Positions 1 to 10,250 of a stretch of DNA of 64,000 bases are shown here, piece after piece (positions within the stretch are counted from its first letter, which is position 1; the number at the start of each line of letters is the position of its first letter). The DNA is from Stentor coeruleus (lineage: Eukaryota; Ciliophora; Heterotrichea; Heterotrichida; Stentoridae): positions 102,243 through 166,242 of the forward strand of contig MPUH01000017.1 in NCBI GenBank assembly GCA_001970955.1. The letters run 5' to 3'. The translations under genes were made by a program, and so were the position numbers. Below the pieces are notes generated by a model. That model saw only the letters and a program-made list of their open reading frames with translations, searched no databases and was not told the DNA's origin.

Positions 1-2833
1 ATCAAATATATTTGAACCATCATTACAAAGTTTTATAAGAATTCTTAATGTATTAAAAGTCCCTAAGAAAATTATTGATATTTATAATGAATGTATATCA
101 AACATGCCAAATACTAAAGCGTCTATTTTTATTAGGAATGAACAGGAAAAAATTGAAAGAAAAAACTCAGATCTTGTAAGAAGTATATCAAGTATTAAAT
201 CTTGGAAAGAAAGTTTAGCAACTGTTATGGAGATGAATAATTATCTTGGGGAAAATTCTGCATGGGTGAATATGAAAGATGTGGTTCAGGAATGTTCGGA
301 AAGTTTGTATACTCATGTACTATTAACTGTGAATATGATAGAAAATGTGTGGAAATGGAAAGAATGTATTGGGAAGGTTGGGAATTTTGAAAGGGAGGTT
401 GAGTTTTGTTATTTTGAGATGGATATTATTGAAGAATGTAAAGAAAGTTGTGATTTTCTGGTGAAGTCAGCAATTTCAGCGCTGTTTCCTATTGTGAAGC
501 AAGACCCTTTACTTGCATCTATTATAAAGCAAAGGATGGGTAAAGGGAATAAAGATGAAAAAAATAGCAGTAGGCTTAAAGTGCATATGGAAAAAGGAAA
601 AGCTTATTTGGTTGTGAGTAAAGATATTTATGATAAAATAAAAGTGATTTCTGATGAGTTACAAAAATCACAAGGTGGTATTGCTAGAAACAAATATCCC
701 ATAGTAACTCTTCCAAGATTAGTTAATAAAGCAAAAGCTAATGAAAACAATCAAATAGCTAGTTTGCATATGGAAAGATTTTTACAAGAGTTCATAGTAA
801 AATTACTTAAAGAAATAATAATTGAAGCAACAAATGAACATATAACAAGCTTAATATACTCAAAATATATGAGTATTATAAATGAAATGATTAAAGATGT
901 TGCAAATGGAAGCCTAATGGAAATGAAAAATATTTTTTCATCTGCTAAAGCATATAAGCTACATGAATCAAAACTTATTGAGAGTATCTTAAGAAATATG
1001 ATTGAACAAGAAATTCAAAATATTAACTTGAAAAAATTTTGTGAAGAAATATTAGAGTCTGAAATTGAACAAAAATCTAAATTGTATGTGAGTGAAAAAG
1101 CAAAGTCTAGGCTTTCAAGGATATCAAAAAATATGGAAGTTGAAAAATTAGCAGAAAGTATTTTTAATACAATTATTGATTCTTTTGTTAATGATGATTG
1201 GATTCAAATTGTAGCTACTAGTAGTTTAGGAGTTAGTAGAAAAATGACAATAATGAAAAGTATGATAGCAGATGGACCTGTTGAAGATGTTGAAGATTAT
1301 GCTTTAGAAGTGTTTACACCTGGGGTTCATAGTCCAAATGAAGTGAGAAGTCCTGAAGAGTCAGCAAACAATAGCGAAGATGAAGAAATAAAAGACTCTA
1401 AACTAGAAAAAGCTTACAACTTCGAAGTTAAATCGCTAAAAAACCTCATTCTCCAAACAGTCGACCAAACAGAGCAGGCCTTTCAAGGAAGTTTTCAATC
1501 ATATTTTTCTTCTCTTCCATCAGAATATAAAGAATTCCTGATAAATCTAAACCAAATAAATGAGCAAATGGAATTATGTATTGACACAAAATATTATTTA
1601 CTAACAACAGATGAAAAAATTTCAGGTATGATCATCTACTCAACCCGTAACACAAACACTATAATCCATCATATTTCAATACTAAACTTTAACCTCTATT
1701 CCGATCTTATTGTAAGCATCCCTACTATATTAAAACTTCGACTTCAAAATCTAGTTTTACAGTTCAAAACCGTCCCATCAAACTCAAATCTAATCAAATC
1801 ACTTAAAAAACTCAACTTAGACCAATCATCTCCATCTTCCTCTCAAATCATAGAATTCCAAGCCAAACCTTCTCAAGCCTCATCTTCCCAACCCCCAATG
1901 ACCTTCTTCATCACCTCTTACAACCTCCTCGAAACTTCTCCTTCCACAAAACCTAACAACAAACTAACTCTAGAAATGATCGAAATTGGTAATCGTCATA
2001 GTCTTATCAACAACATCCTCCAAGCTTTCAAATCAAAAACAGGGTCTATAGAGCCAAGTAACAACATATCAATCCGCTTACAACAAGATATAAATGAAAT
2101 GCTTGATATAATCTCCTCACAAAATTTCTTTGATTACCCAATAATTCAAACCTTCTCACAAATAACCTTATCCGAAGCTCAAAAAATAGCTAATGATCAT
2201 AATCTTAAACTAACTCACAATACTTCAAACAAAATTTTCATGTCAATATTAGATATGAATATAAATACTTCAGGATGTAGTTTTGTTTCTCATATTTTTA
2301 ACAAAAAAAAATATCGATACATAAAATTTAAATCAAATAAAATACTAATACAAAGTGGTCATGGGGATACTCATTTATATATAATCCCAACTATAAACCC
2401 TGATATTTGGGTATTTTTTATCCAAGCACCAAATATAACCCAAGAACTTACACAAGGTATAAGACATGGTAAAACTGATCTTTTTTATAATATTGATAAT
2501 ATGATTAAAACACTTAAACATCCTGAAATATTTCATCAAGAATTATGGATTCCTTGTTTTAAGAAACAGATTGAATGGAATATTCCTTGGATACAAGGTT
2601 TTAAAGTAGATTCTGAAGATTGTCAGTTTATGGTTTCAGAATGTAATGAATCAGTGAATATAGAATTTAATTATAGTTGTGAAGAGAATAAAAGTTTGAA
2701 GTTTGTGGCAGGAGGTGAACATTGTGTGAAGGATACGTTTGTTTTCGGTGTCTTTCACTCAGAAGTTAGAGAAAAACTTGATACACCGTTTTTTGTTGCC
2801 CTTATTAAACCTGAGCAGTGGATACAAGGATAA
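1..2833 (+). CDS. Unidentified large protein, 5' end beyond the window
   Basis: The frame is open from base 2 to the TAA at 2833, with no stop upstream of the first in-window ATG at 104. The gene therefore probably starts before the window, and at least 943 residues are visible. The first 400 residues are helical and charged, rich in Lys and Glu. A Ser/Asn/Pro-rich linker follows at roughly 430-650 of the visible part, then a more hydrophobic, probably globular C-terminal third. I do not recognise the family. The sense strand changes character inside the gene: about 1400-2000 is C-rich and G-poor, while about 2600-2830 is G-rich. The neighbouring gene is convergent, with 73 nt between the two stop codons. 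A structure prediction of the C-terminal 300 residues would be the best route to an identity. Confidence 0.75.
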   Translation, partial: SNIFEPSLQSFIRILNVLKVPKKIIDIYNECISNMPNTKASIFIRNEQEKIERKNSDLVRSISSIKSWKESLATVMEMNNYLGENSAWVNMKDVVQECSESLYTHVLLTVNMIENVWKWKECIGKVGNFEREVEFCYFEMDIIEECKESCDFLVKSAISALFPIVKQDPLLASIIKQRMGKGNKDEKNSSRLKVHMEKGKAYLVVSKDIYDKIKVISDELQKSQGGIARNKYPIVTLPRLVNKAKANENNQIASLHMERFLQEFIVKLLKEIIIEATNEHITSLIYSKYMSIINEMIKDVANGSLMEMKNIFSSAKAYKLHESKLIESILRNMIEQEIQNINLKKFCEEILESEIEQKSKLYVSEKAKSRLSRISKNMEVEKLAESIFNTIIDSFVNDDWIQIVATSSLGVSRKMTIMKSMIADGPVEDVEDYALEVFTPGVHSPNEVRSPEESANNSEDEEIKDSKLEKAYNFEVKSLKNLILQTVDQTEQAFQGSFQSYFSSLPSEYKEFLINLNQINEQMELCIDTKYYLLTTDEKISGMIIYSTRNTNTIIHHISILNFNLYSDLIVSIPTILKLRLQNLVLQFKTVPSNSNLIKSLKKLNLDQSSPSSSQIIEFQAKPSQASSSQPPMTFFITSYNLLETSPSTKPNNKLTLEMIEIGNRHSLINNILQAFKSKTGSIEPSNNISIRLQQDINEMLDIISSQNFFDYPIIQTFSQITLSEAQKIANDHNLKLTHNTSNKIFMSILDMNINTSGCSFVSHIFNKKKYRYIKFKSNKILIQSGHGDTHLYIIPTINPDIWVFFIQAPNITQELTQGIRHGKTDLFYNIDNMIKTLKHPEIFHQELWIPCFKKQIEWNIPWIQGFKVDSEDCQFMVSECNESVNIEFNYSCEENKSLKFVAGGEHCVKDTFVFGVFHSEVREKLDTPFFVALIKPEQWIQG

Positions 2834-2906
2834 ATATTTAGGGTTTTAATTTTTATGCTTAATGATGGAAACAGTTACTTAGGTTATTGAAGGATTTTTT
2901 TTTTAG

Positions 2907-3455
2907 TTAGGAATATTTTCTATCGAAGTCAACAAGTTTAGGCAGTTTTTTTATATCGTTTTTCCAATCGAAATTCCTTTTAGACTTCTTAAATGAAAAT
3001 GCTTTATGTTGCTTTTCGCTTCTTGGAGAGTACTTCCCAACTCCAGGAAAGTTTGGGTTTTCCACTAATTTAAGATTGTGTCCTGTTCTTTTAAATGAAT
3101 ACTTAGGCGAACTAAATGTATCAGTAAGATTTAAACTTTTACACATAGTTTTTTTAGATGATAAATTCGATGACTTAGTATTTCTTAAAGGATGTATCTC
3201 AGTATATTTAAATCTTGAAGACTTACCTATTCTTATACTTGGCGATTTGCATTTTGTTGATAAAAATTTGTCTTCAGGGTTATAGCTTCCTGGTCCAATA
3301 TAGTCTTCAGATTCATTTAAATGTTGTTTTTTTGGAGTAGAAAGCTCGTTTATTCTTTGAGTTGTTTTTCCTAATCTAACCCTTTTATCACGAGAGTAGT
3401 TAAGTGATTTGAGTAAGTCTTCAAAATTTCTATCATATAAATCAGGTGAAAGCAT
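2907..3455 (-). CDS. SHIPPO/STPGR (Pro-Gly-Pro) repeat protein, ODF3-like
   Basis: This is a 182-residue, basic, Ser/Lys-rich protein. It carries Pro-Gly repeats of the sperm-tail type: GPGSYNP near residue 54 and the related FPGVGKYSP near residue 137, each followed by a short basic stretch. Proteins of the ODF3/CIMAP group bind axonemal or cortical microtubules, several of them as microtubule inner proteins. A similar role in cilia or cortical fibres is an inference here. The start was taken as the ATG at 3455. Upstream on the sense strand the sequence becomes C/A-rich, as it does before other genes in this window. The stop is TAA. It is short compared with multi-repeat ODF3 proteins. Confidence 0.65.
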   Translation of the reverse strand: MLSPDLYDRNFEDLLKSLNYSRDKRVRLGKTTQRINELSTPKKQHLNESEDYIGPGSYNPEDKFLSTKCKSPSIRIGKSSRFKYTEIHPLRNTKSSNLSSKKTMCKSLNLTDTFSSPKYSFKRTGHNLKLVENPNFPGVGKYSPRSEKQHKAFSFKKSKRNFDWKNDIKKLPKLVDFDRKYS

Positions 3456-4379
3456 AGTTATTAATAAAAAGATTTTTTGGGAAAATTTTATTAAATATTT
3501 TTGTTATGAGGTATATGAGAGTTTGTAGGAAATTTTAATTTGGAGAGTATTTTGATTATATAGAATTTTAAGGGATAATTATTATGGTTAATTATTTGGA
3601 GAGTTTTTGGGAAGTTATATTGGAAATGTTGGGAAAAGATTGTGGGTTTTTGGAATTGGGATTATGTTTAGTGAAAATGGTTTTGGGTTTTGAATTGCTT
3701 AATGCAATTTGGAATTAAAAATTGTTTAAGAAAATTTTATGTTTTTAGATGATGTGAGTTGGCAGTTTATAGGAATTATGAGATTTTAAGACACGGTTGC
3801 ATTTGTTAATTGTTATAAGGATTTTAGATAATATTAATTGGATAATATGTTATAATTGTATGCAAAATTTGCTTTGAATTGAATTGTTTGAGATAGGTTT
3901 TAGAGATTTTTTCATTTTATTAAACAATAAATACTTTTCATGCTAAAAATATTACTTTGGGTTTTCAATAATGTTTATGATTTATAGCAGATATTGCATG
4001 ATATAAAAATTTGATTTAATCTATAATTTGATGAAAAAGTAATTGATTTTATCATAATTTCTCAATAAAATATTACCAATAGCATCGACGCTAAAACTTT
4101 AACACATTAAAAACAAATCAACATTAAAATTATCATTCCTAAAAAATATCCCACATTATAAAAGTATCACTTTCTCATTTCCATGCATATTTAATCTTTA
4201 ATTTATGATATAAAACCTAAAATCATAATCAAACTTCTGCCACATAAAAAATCCCATAAAAAAAACCCCTATATCATCATCAAAAAAAACCAAAAACCCC
4301 CTAAAAACATATAATCCTCCCAACTTCTCAAATTTTTCACCTTACAAATTCTTCATCATAATAAAATCCATCATCTAAA
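3456..4379. other. Intergenic region between divergent genes
   Basis: AT-rich, with no supported gene. The left part is G/T-rich on the plus strand (upstream of the minus-strand SHIPPO gene). The right part, about 4080-4379, is A/C-rich and very G-poor, leading into the Rab gene. No TATA-like or other motif stands out. Confidence 0.5.
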
Positions 4380-4985
4380 ATGTCAAAAAATCGTTCCCAA
4401 CTAAAAGTGATAGTATTAGGGGACTCTGGTGTAGGTAAAACATGCCTTTTAAACCGTTTTGTCCGATGTGAATTTTCTCAAAACTACCGAGCGACAATTG
4501 GTGCTGATTTTCTTTCAAAAGAAGTAATTTTAAACTCAAAGCATATCTCTCTACAATTATGGGATACTGCTGGTCAAGAAAGATTCCAAAGTTTAGGTGC
4601 ATCATTTTATCGTGGGGCTGATGTTTGTATTCTTGTTTATGATATAACCTGTCAGAAATCTTTTGAAAGTATAATCTCATGGAAACAAGAATTTATATCA
4701 CAATGTGGACCTTCTAATCCAGAAAACTTTCCTTTTATGGTCATAGGTAATAAATGTGATTTAGATAATCAAAGAGCAGTAAATCAAGCTAAATCATATC
4801 AATGGGCTAAAGAACTTAATTTACCACTTATAGAAGCTTCAGCTAAAGATGACATAAGAATACAGGAAGCGTTTTTAGAAGCGAGCAAACTCGCTTTGGA
4901 AAGAGAAACTAAAGAACCAGTATTAAAACCTATAATTTTGAAGGCTAATGAAGGTAAAAAAACTCATACTAATAAATGTTGTTAG
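4380..4985 (+). CDS. Rab GTPase, Rab7-like
   Basis: The 201-residue small GTPase has all the nucleotide-binding motifs: P-loop GDSGVGKT (about 15-22), switch I with ATIGADF, switch II WDTAGQERF, base-binding NKCD and SAK in EASAKDD. It ends in KCC, a double-cysteine geranylgeranylation signal. The ATIGADFLSKEV and QERFQSLGASFYRGAD segments are those of the Rab7 branch, which controls late endosome to lysosome traffic and autophagosome maturation. Subfamily assignment is from remembered family motifs, not a tree. The ATG at 4380 follows an A/C-rich, G-poor leader. The gene ends only 11 nt from the stop codon of the convergent neighbour. Confidence 0.93.
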   Translation: MSKNRSQLKVIVLGDSGVGKTCLLNRFVRCEFSQNYRATIGADFLSKEVILNSKHISLQLWDTAGQERFQSLGASFYRGADVCILVYDITCQKSFESIISWKQEFISQCGPSNPENFPFMVIGNKCDLDNQRAVNQAKSYQWAKELNLPLIEASAKDDIRIQEAFLEASKLALERETKEPVLKPIILKANEGKKTHTNKCC

Positions 4986-4996
4986 GAATAATTAAA

Positions 4997-7747
4997 CTAC
5001 AAATATATAGAATTGATGCGGGATTTTACTTTTGAGACAATTTTCTTGTTTTTTAATAAACAGTTGACACCATTGACCCAACCTTTGAAAATAAGATAAT
5101 TTTTAGCGATAAGCTCAATCCTCCCACCTTGGTTTAAAGCTATACTAAAAGGAAACCATTTACATGCACTTGCCCTTTCGATGAATGCTTTACTTTTTAA
5201 GTCGAGATAACCTCTTTCTTTCATATTTTCATATGACCCATCTTTAGTACTTTTTTCAGTGTATTCGATTTCCCCTTTACCTATTCTTTTTTGAACTTTG
5301 AGTATTGCTGATGTACTTTGTGGGACTATAACTTTTAATATAGAATCGATTTGGATTGCTGAATCGAAACCATTTCTTAAACAATGCTTTACATCAATTC
5401 TTGTAAGGCATTTACTTAATTTGAACATTCGGATACCAAAACCACAAGATTCAGGAGGATTTTTTTTATAGTCTAAAGGATCGAACTCTTCTTGTTTCAA
5501 CGATGAGCGTTGGGAAAACCTTTTATACAGTTCAGAGCCTTCAAGAAGTGGTGTAAGTCGATCTAATATGTTTTTTTCTATAGGGTTCATATCATCCTGT
5601 GCAACTTTTAAGATTTTTATTGTAGCAGGGGATTTTTCTGAAGACCCAGTTTTCTGAAACCCTCGTGAATTCGATGAAGCCATCGAGTCAACTTCGCTTG
5701 TTGATTTTTCTGGGGTCTCAGTAGATGGTATACTAAACCTATTCATACTTTTCGCCCTAGTCTTATCAGCCATACACTCAGGTATCGGTGCAGCTTCATT
5801 TTCTTCAATTTTTTGTAACCTAAACTCATAGTCTTCAAGTTTCTTTTGCTCAATAGACAAATTCTTCATAGCCGCATTCAATGATAACAATTTCATATTA
5901 AGAATATTCTCTTCTTCTTGAAGTTTCCCTGATATCGACATATATTCATTATCTAAAAGCATAACTTTTCTATTAATGATTTCTATTTCACTTACCACTT
6001 TTTCAATACTTTCTACTATATCAGACATATCTGGTTCTGTTATCATCGAGTTTTCATTTAAAGAATTTAACATAAAACTATGTTGTTTTTCTAATATTTG
6101 TTCTAATTGCATTGTCAATATATTTTCTTCTTCAGTCAAATCTTTTATTATAAGTTTACAATGTTGGGACTCTTTAAGCATAGATTTTAATGATTCAGAT
6201 GCATTAGCAAATGAAGGTTTAAGATAATTTTCTATAATATTTGACTGGGTTTCTATTTTCCCTGACCAATACCCAATCCTCTTAGTCAAGGACTCTACCT
6301 GAGCTATCAGCTCAGGCTCAGCATTTTTTACAAACAATACCAAAGATTTTTCTTTACACATTAAATTCGTCAAATTCAACTGTTCAGTTAGTTTAAATAT
6401 CTCTAAAGCTCTCATAGACATTGACTCATTTTTCATTTTTTTCATAGAATTTTCTTTTCCTAGCTTATATTTCATAAGTTTCTTCATATTTTCTTGTATT
6501 ATTTTTTCTCTTATAGACAATTTTTCTATATACATCGTTAATATATTCTCAAAAGATTTCTGACTTTGAAGATTGTCGATATTTGATACACTAAGATTAC
6601 GGAACTCAAGGAATATTGCCCGATCTTTTACTGGCCCTGAATGAGGTTTTGATTTTGATAAGGCTGATAATACTTCACTACGCCATTGGGTTATTGCTGC
6701 TGTTTTATTGAAAAAACTTTGACATTTACGTTTGTATTCTTGTTCATATCGTTGTTTTAAATCTTGTTCTTCTGATGGAATACTATTTATTGTTTCTTGT
6801 AGTATTTGAGATTCTTGAGTCCAGGTATCTTTGATTGAATATTCTTCAGCTTCGACTTTTTGAAGTTGGATTTTTAGGATTTCTTCGTCGATGTCGAAGT
6901 TTTCGAATGCGTTTAGGGAAAGGATTACGGTTTCTAAATGCTCGAGGCTGATGTTTTCGCAGGTTTCTTTGATTAAGTGTTCGAGGTTTTCAATTTCTTG
7001 TTCGTCTTTTTCTGAGAGGATTTCACGGTAGAAGTTTTCGAGGTTTTTCTCGTTTTCTTTGAGGAGTTTTTCGGTTTCTGAGGAGTCTTTTTTGATTTTG
7101 TCCATTTTAACTTGAGTTTCCCGGATTTTGACAATGATTTCTTCTTGTTCCGCCTTTATCCGTTTGCAGCCTTCGAAGTAGTCTTTAAGCTCTCGGCTAT
7201 TAAAACTTTCTAATGCTATTTCTCGGAAACTTTCTAGAGACTCTTCAGCCTGTTCATTTTCTACTATAGACTCCCCTCTTAGATAATATCTTAGAATCAA
7301 TTCTTCTCTTGTCATAGAAATCATGTTTCTATGCTGATCTATTAACTTAGCAAGGTTTTCATGTTTTCTTGTTAAGGAAGTTTTATCTTCAGAAATTTGA
7401 TCCAAACGTCTTTCTAGATCAGCTACAGTATCTTGATATGTTTTCAGTTTAGCCTGATTTGAAGCATTCTGCATTTTGTATCGATTTTTTGATGATATTG
7501 ATTTAACTGAATAGTCTTGTTCTAATTTATGTAATGATTCTTTAAGTTTTTCCATTTCTACTACACATTTATCTTTGTTTTCCTTGATTTTTTGATGTTC
7601 ATGCTGCTTTTTTACCTGTAAAGCTAACAATTGTGAGTTTATTTCTGCAAGTTGGCTTCTAAGTAGAGTTTCTCTACCGCTTGTTGACATGCTAATTATT
7701 TTGATTTTCTGCTGAAGCTCTTCTTTTTCACTTGCTATATGAAACAT
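4997..7747 (-). CDS. Long coiled-coil protein with C-terminal PH-like region
   Basis: A 916-residue protein. Residues about 1-660 are almost continuous heptad-rich coiled coil (Glu, Lys, Leu, Gln). A Ser/Thr-rich linker follows at about 660-740, then a folded C-terminal domain of about 170 residues. That domain ends in a segment (GGRIELIAKNY, then FKGWVNGVNCLL) resembling the last strand and helix of a pleckstrin-homology fold. Such an architecture suits a cytoskeletal or membrane-tethering scaffold, but I cannot name an orthologue. The start is the ATG at 7747; the stop is TAG. It converges on the Rab gene with 11 nt between stop codons. Confidence 0.8.
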   Translation of the reverse strand: MFHIASEKEELQQKIKIISMSTSGRETLLRSQLAEINSQLLALQVKKQHEHQKIKENKDKCVVEMEKLKESLHKLEQDYSVKSISSKNRYKMQNASNQAKLKTYQDTVADLERRLDQISEDKTSLTRKHENLAKLIDQHRNMISMTREELILRYYLRGESIVENEQAEESLESFREIALESFNSRELKDYFEGCKRIKAEQEEIIVKIRETQVKMDKIKKDSSETEKLLKENEKNLENFYREILSEKDEQEIENLEHLIKETCENISLEHLETVILSLNAFENFDIDEEILKIQLQKVEAEEYSIKDTWTQESQILQETINSIPSEEQDLKQRYEQEYKRKCQSFFNKTAAITQWRSEVLSALSKSKPHSGPVKDRAIFLEFRNLSVSNIDNLQSQKSFENILTMYIEKLSIREKIIQENMKKLMKYKLGKENSMKKMKNESMSMRALEIFKLTEQLNLTNLMCKEKSLVLFVKNAEPELIAQVESLTKRIGYWSGKIETQSNIIENYLKPSFANASESLKSMLKESQHCKLIIKDLTEEENILTMQLEQILEKQHSFMLNSLNENSMITEPDMSDIVESIEKVVSEIEIINRKVMLLDNEYMSISGKLQEEENILNMKLLSLNAAMKNLSIEQKKLEDYEFRLQKIEENEAAPIPECMADKTRAKSMNRFSIPSTETPEKSTSEVDSMASSNSRGFQKTGSSEKSPATIKILKVAQDDMNPIEKNILDRLTPLLEGSELYKRFSQRSSLKQEEFDPLDYKKNPPESCGFGIRMFKLSKCLTRIDVKHCLRNGFDSAIQIDSILKVIVPQSTSAILKVQKRIGKGEIEYTEKSTKDGSYENMKERGYLDLKSKAFIERASACKWFPFSIALNQGGRIELIAKNYLIFKGWVNGVNCLLKNKKIVSKVKSRINSIYL

Positions 7748-8134
7748 TTATTTGGATTTAATATTCAACTTATAATAAAATCTTTCTTAGAAAATCAGAA
7801 ATTGTATTAGAAAAGTATAGCAAAGGATATTTTTATGAGGAAAAGATATCGATTGAATAAAATCTAATTAAAAAGATTGAAATAGATAGAGAAAATTGTA
7901 ATATTAGTAGTTTGATTATATAGTTTTTTCCAGTTTAAAAAAAAAATCTATCATAAAGCATCTTATCTGCCTTATTCTTCCTATCAACTAAACCACAAAC
8001 TCTATTTCCCAAAAAAAAAAAAATCAAAACTTTATAATCTCCCAAATCATTCATAATAATTTAAACTCCTACCACTTTTCTTACCCACAAAAAAAAATAA
8101 TAAACCTAAATTGACTATAAAAACATAAACCTAA
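7748..8134. other. Intergenic region
   Basis: No gene seen. The left half is G/A-rich on the plus strand and the right half C-rich, which matches the 5' flank of the gene to the left and the 3' flank of the gene to the right, both minus strand. Contains homopolymer A runs near 7940 and 8010. Confidence 0.5.
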
Positions 8135-8824
8135 CTACAAAGATCCTTTTCGTCTCATACCACTGAGCTGTCTAGCGAAATTTTCATTAATCTCACAAAA
8201 AGGTCTTGACCTCCTAACAATTTCCAATGCTTCCTCATAAACCAAAGAGTATTTCTTTATTAAATACCCAACAACAGCAGCACAGCTTCTATTTTTCCCT
8301 CTTAAACAATGAACTAAAACATTACCTTTTTCCAATTGTGAATTGATGAAATTATATATTTCAGGTAAAATCTTAAGTAAATCAGCACTATTATTGTCTT
8401 CTAAGCTTATACATCTATATCCTCCTTTTATTGTTGGATAAGTTAAAGGTTTATTCATTCCTAGGGTGAGAACTGAGTTTATTTGATTGTTTCTGAGAAT
8501 GCCAAGATCGTTAGCAGCTTGGATATCAGAAATAAATATTGAGTATTCAATTTCTGAGTTTTGAGGTAGGAATGAAAGGCTTATTTCGCTCATTACTCCA
8601 AAGATATCTGGGGTTGTTACAGGTTCATCTAGGATATTGCATCGGAGAACATATAAGGAATTCCGATGTTTTTTTCGAGTTTGATTTTCTGGTGAAGGGT
8701 CTTTATTGTTTGTAGGACGACTAGGCATATCTACTGAGTTGAAAATAGAATAATCATCCTTTTCGGTAATTGGAAGCTTTTCCCATGCTTCTCGCAAGGC
8801 TTGAATGTGAATATTATTTTTCAT
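8135..8824 (-). CDS. Dual-specificity protein phosphatase
   Basis: A 229-residue protein with a DSP catalytic domain in its second half. The signature HCLRGKNRS gives catalytic Cys about 173 and Arg about 179 of the CX5R motif. The preceding LEDN segment can supply the general-acid Asp near residue 143. The frame stays open to 8914, but I chose the ATG at 8824 because the extra 30 codons are AT-rich, hydrophobic and unlike the rest, and the chosen start sits at the end of typical leader sequence. The N-terminal 80 residues are low complexity. Stop is TAG. Substrate unknown; members of this group dephosphorylate MAP kinases or other phosphoproteins. Confidence 0.87.
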   Translation of the reverse strand: MKNNIHIQALREAWEKLPITEKDDYSIFNSVDMPSRPTNNKDPSPENQTRKKHRNSLYVLRCNILDEPVTTPDIFGVMSEISLSFLPQNSEIEYSIFISDIQAANDLGILRNNQINSVLTLGMNKPLTYPTIKGGYRCISLEDNNSADLLKILPEIYNFINSQLEKGNVLVHCLRGKNRSCAAVVGYLIKKYSLVYEEALEIVRRSRPFCEINENFARQLSGMRRKGSL

Positions 8825-8972
8825 ATTTACTAGATACTTTTTATTTAAACCATAAAAGAAAATTATGTGATCAAATATTTTATAATCGATGTAAAAAATT
8901 ATACAATAAAACAATTAAAATCCAGGAAATCTTACTGGATTATATGGACATTATTTTTATGATAAGAATATT

Positions 8973-10250
8973 TTAGTCGAACTCTATAATCATGGAATCT
9001 GGTGCTGAAAAAGAATCAAGCAAATAATCCGGGGTCTGATTTTTTATGAAAATAATGTTGTTAAGTTCTTTTTCATTAACAACCTGATTTGAAAAATCAA
9101 TAAAATCTTCTTCATTTCTAAAATAAAAACCTACAGTCATCGAGCTTTCAAGGTTTTCGATTTCAACTGTATTAAGACTAGGATTGAAATAAGTATCTAA
9201 AGTCCTTTTAAAATCTGATAATGATGATGAAGCATCTTGTACATAATGTGGATCAAAAACTATAACAGAATTATTTTTTATTCCTGCCAAATACAATGCT
9301 GACTTAAGTTTACCTCCGATTATCCCTACTGAGTATTTATTTTGGAAGATTTTTTTTAATGAATCGATATAGTTTGATTGGATTTTACGTACACCCAACA
9401 TTAATGGAAGCATTATCAATAAAGAATTTACCCATTTAAATGATAATTGAGGCTTGTTACAAACTTCACATATATAAGAATATGAGGTCGATATTCCTGA
9501 ACAGATACAACATTTTCTTATGTCTTCAAATGAAATGTTGCATGCTTCTGAATAAAGTCGATCTTTTAGTATAAGAGAGTCCATAAAAACTAAAGCTTTG
9601 AAGTTGTTTAAAGGATGATTTGATAAGACAGATACAATCATATGAGATACTTCTGAAGGAGAAAACCATTCGCCAGGACCTTTTGTAATATCAGTTGAAA
9701 GAAGTTTTCTTAAAGAAAAAGGAGAGTTTTCCATGTTATCTTCAATAGTTTTAAGTAGTTCGGAAATTGTTTCGTTTTCTATTTTATAATGGATTTTTAG
9801 ACAATTTATAAGAAGCATTTGTCCCACTCTAATTGTGCATCCCCATCCTGAGTCAGAATTGTAAACTTTACCTTTTTCACCTTCAAACTCTCTAATCCCT
9901 GTTCTATAAGTAACCCACACAATTTCTTTTATATTTTTCTTCAGTTCTTTATATATTTTCTTCATCGGTGGCTTGCACTTATACTCTTTTCCCAAAAGAT
10001 AAACAGAATTCTGAGTAATCATATACAATCTTTTTAACGAAAGATTAAAACAATATTTCAAATTAAACGTCAAATTCCTTGTAATTTTCTTAAGCCATAT
10101 GCTACCACTATGAGGATTGTTATAATAATTGGCTTGAAAGTCAGGGATAATTGTTATAAACTCTTCTGATTTAGGTGTGATATCTAAGCTTATATCTGAT
10201 TTACTAAGAGAATCACTATGAGAATTAGACTCTTTGTTGAAAATATCCAT
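8973..10250 (-). CDS. ATG4: ATG4-type cysteine protease (peptidase C54)
   Basis: A 425-residue protein. The segment WVTYRTGI...SDSGWGC around residues 112-138 is the C54 signature, with catalytic Cys138. GIIGGKLKSALY at about 309-320 and DPH at 333-335 supply the conserved glycine-rich loop and the catalytic Asp and His. ATG4 trims ATG8/LC3 to expose its C-terminal glycine and later removes it from lipid during autophagy. An oddity is a Cys-rich insertion between the two catalytic halves: CxxC at 247-250 and CxxC at 261-264, spacing typical of a small zinc-binding knuckle and not part of the ATG4 fold I know. Start ATG at 10250, stop TAA. It lies 148 nt upstream of the DSP gene start on the same strand. 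Confidence 0.9.
   Translation of the reverse strand: MDIFNKESNSHSDSLSKSDISLDITPKSEEFITIIPDFQANYYNNPHSGSIWLKKITRNLTFNLKYCFNLSLKRLYMITQNSVYLLGKEYKCKPPMKKIYKELKKNIKEIVWVTYRTGIREFEGEKGKVYNSDSGWGCTIRVGQMLLINCLKIHYKIENETISELLKTIEDNMENSPFSLRKLLSTDITKGPGEWFSPSEVSHMIVSVLSNHPLNNFKALVFMDSLILKDRLYSEACNISFEDIRKCCICSGISTSYSYICEVCNKPQLSFKWVNSLLIMLPLMLGVRKIQSNYIDSLKKIFQNKYSVGIIGGKLKSALYLAGIKNNSVIVFDPHYVQDASSSLSDFKRTLDTYFNPSLNTVEIENLESSMTVGFYFRNEEDFIDFSNQVVNEKELNNIIFIKNQTPDYLLDSFSAPDSMIIEFD

Noticed and set aside
8825-8914. Thirty extra N-terminal codons of the phosphatase frame
   Set aside because: AT-driven Phe/Ile/Tyr composition with no support; the ATG at 8824 is a better start.
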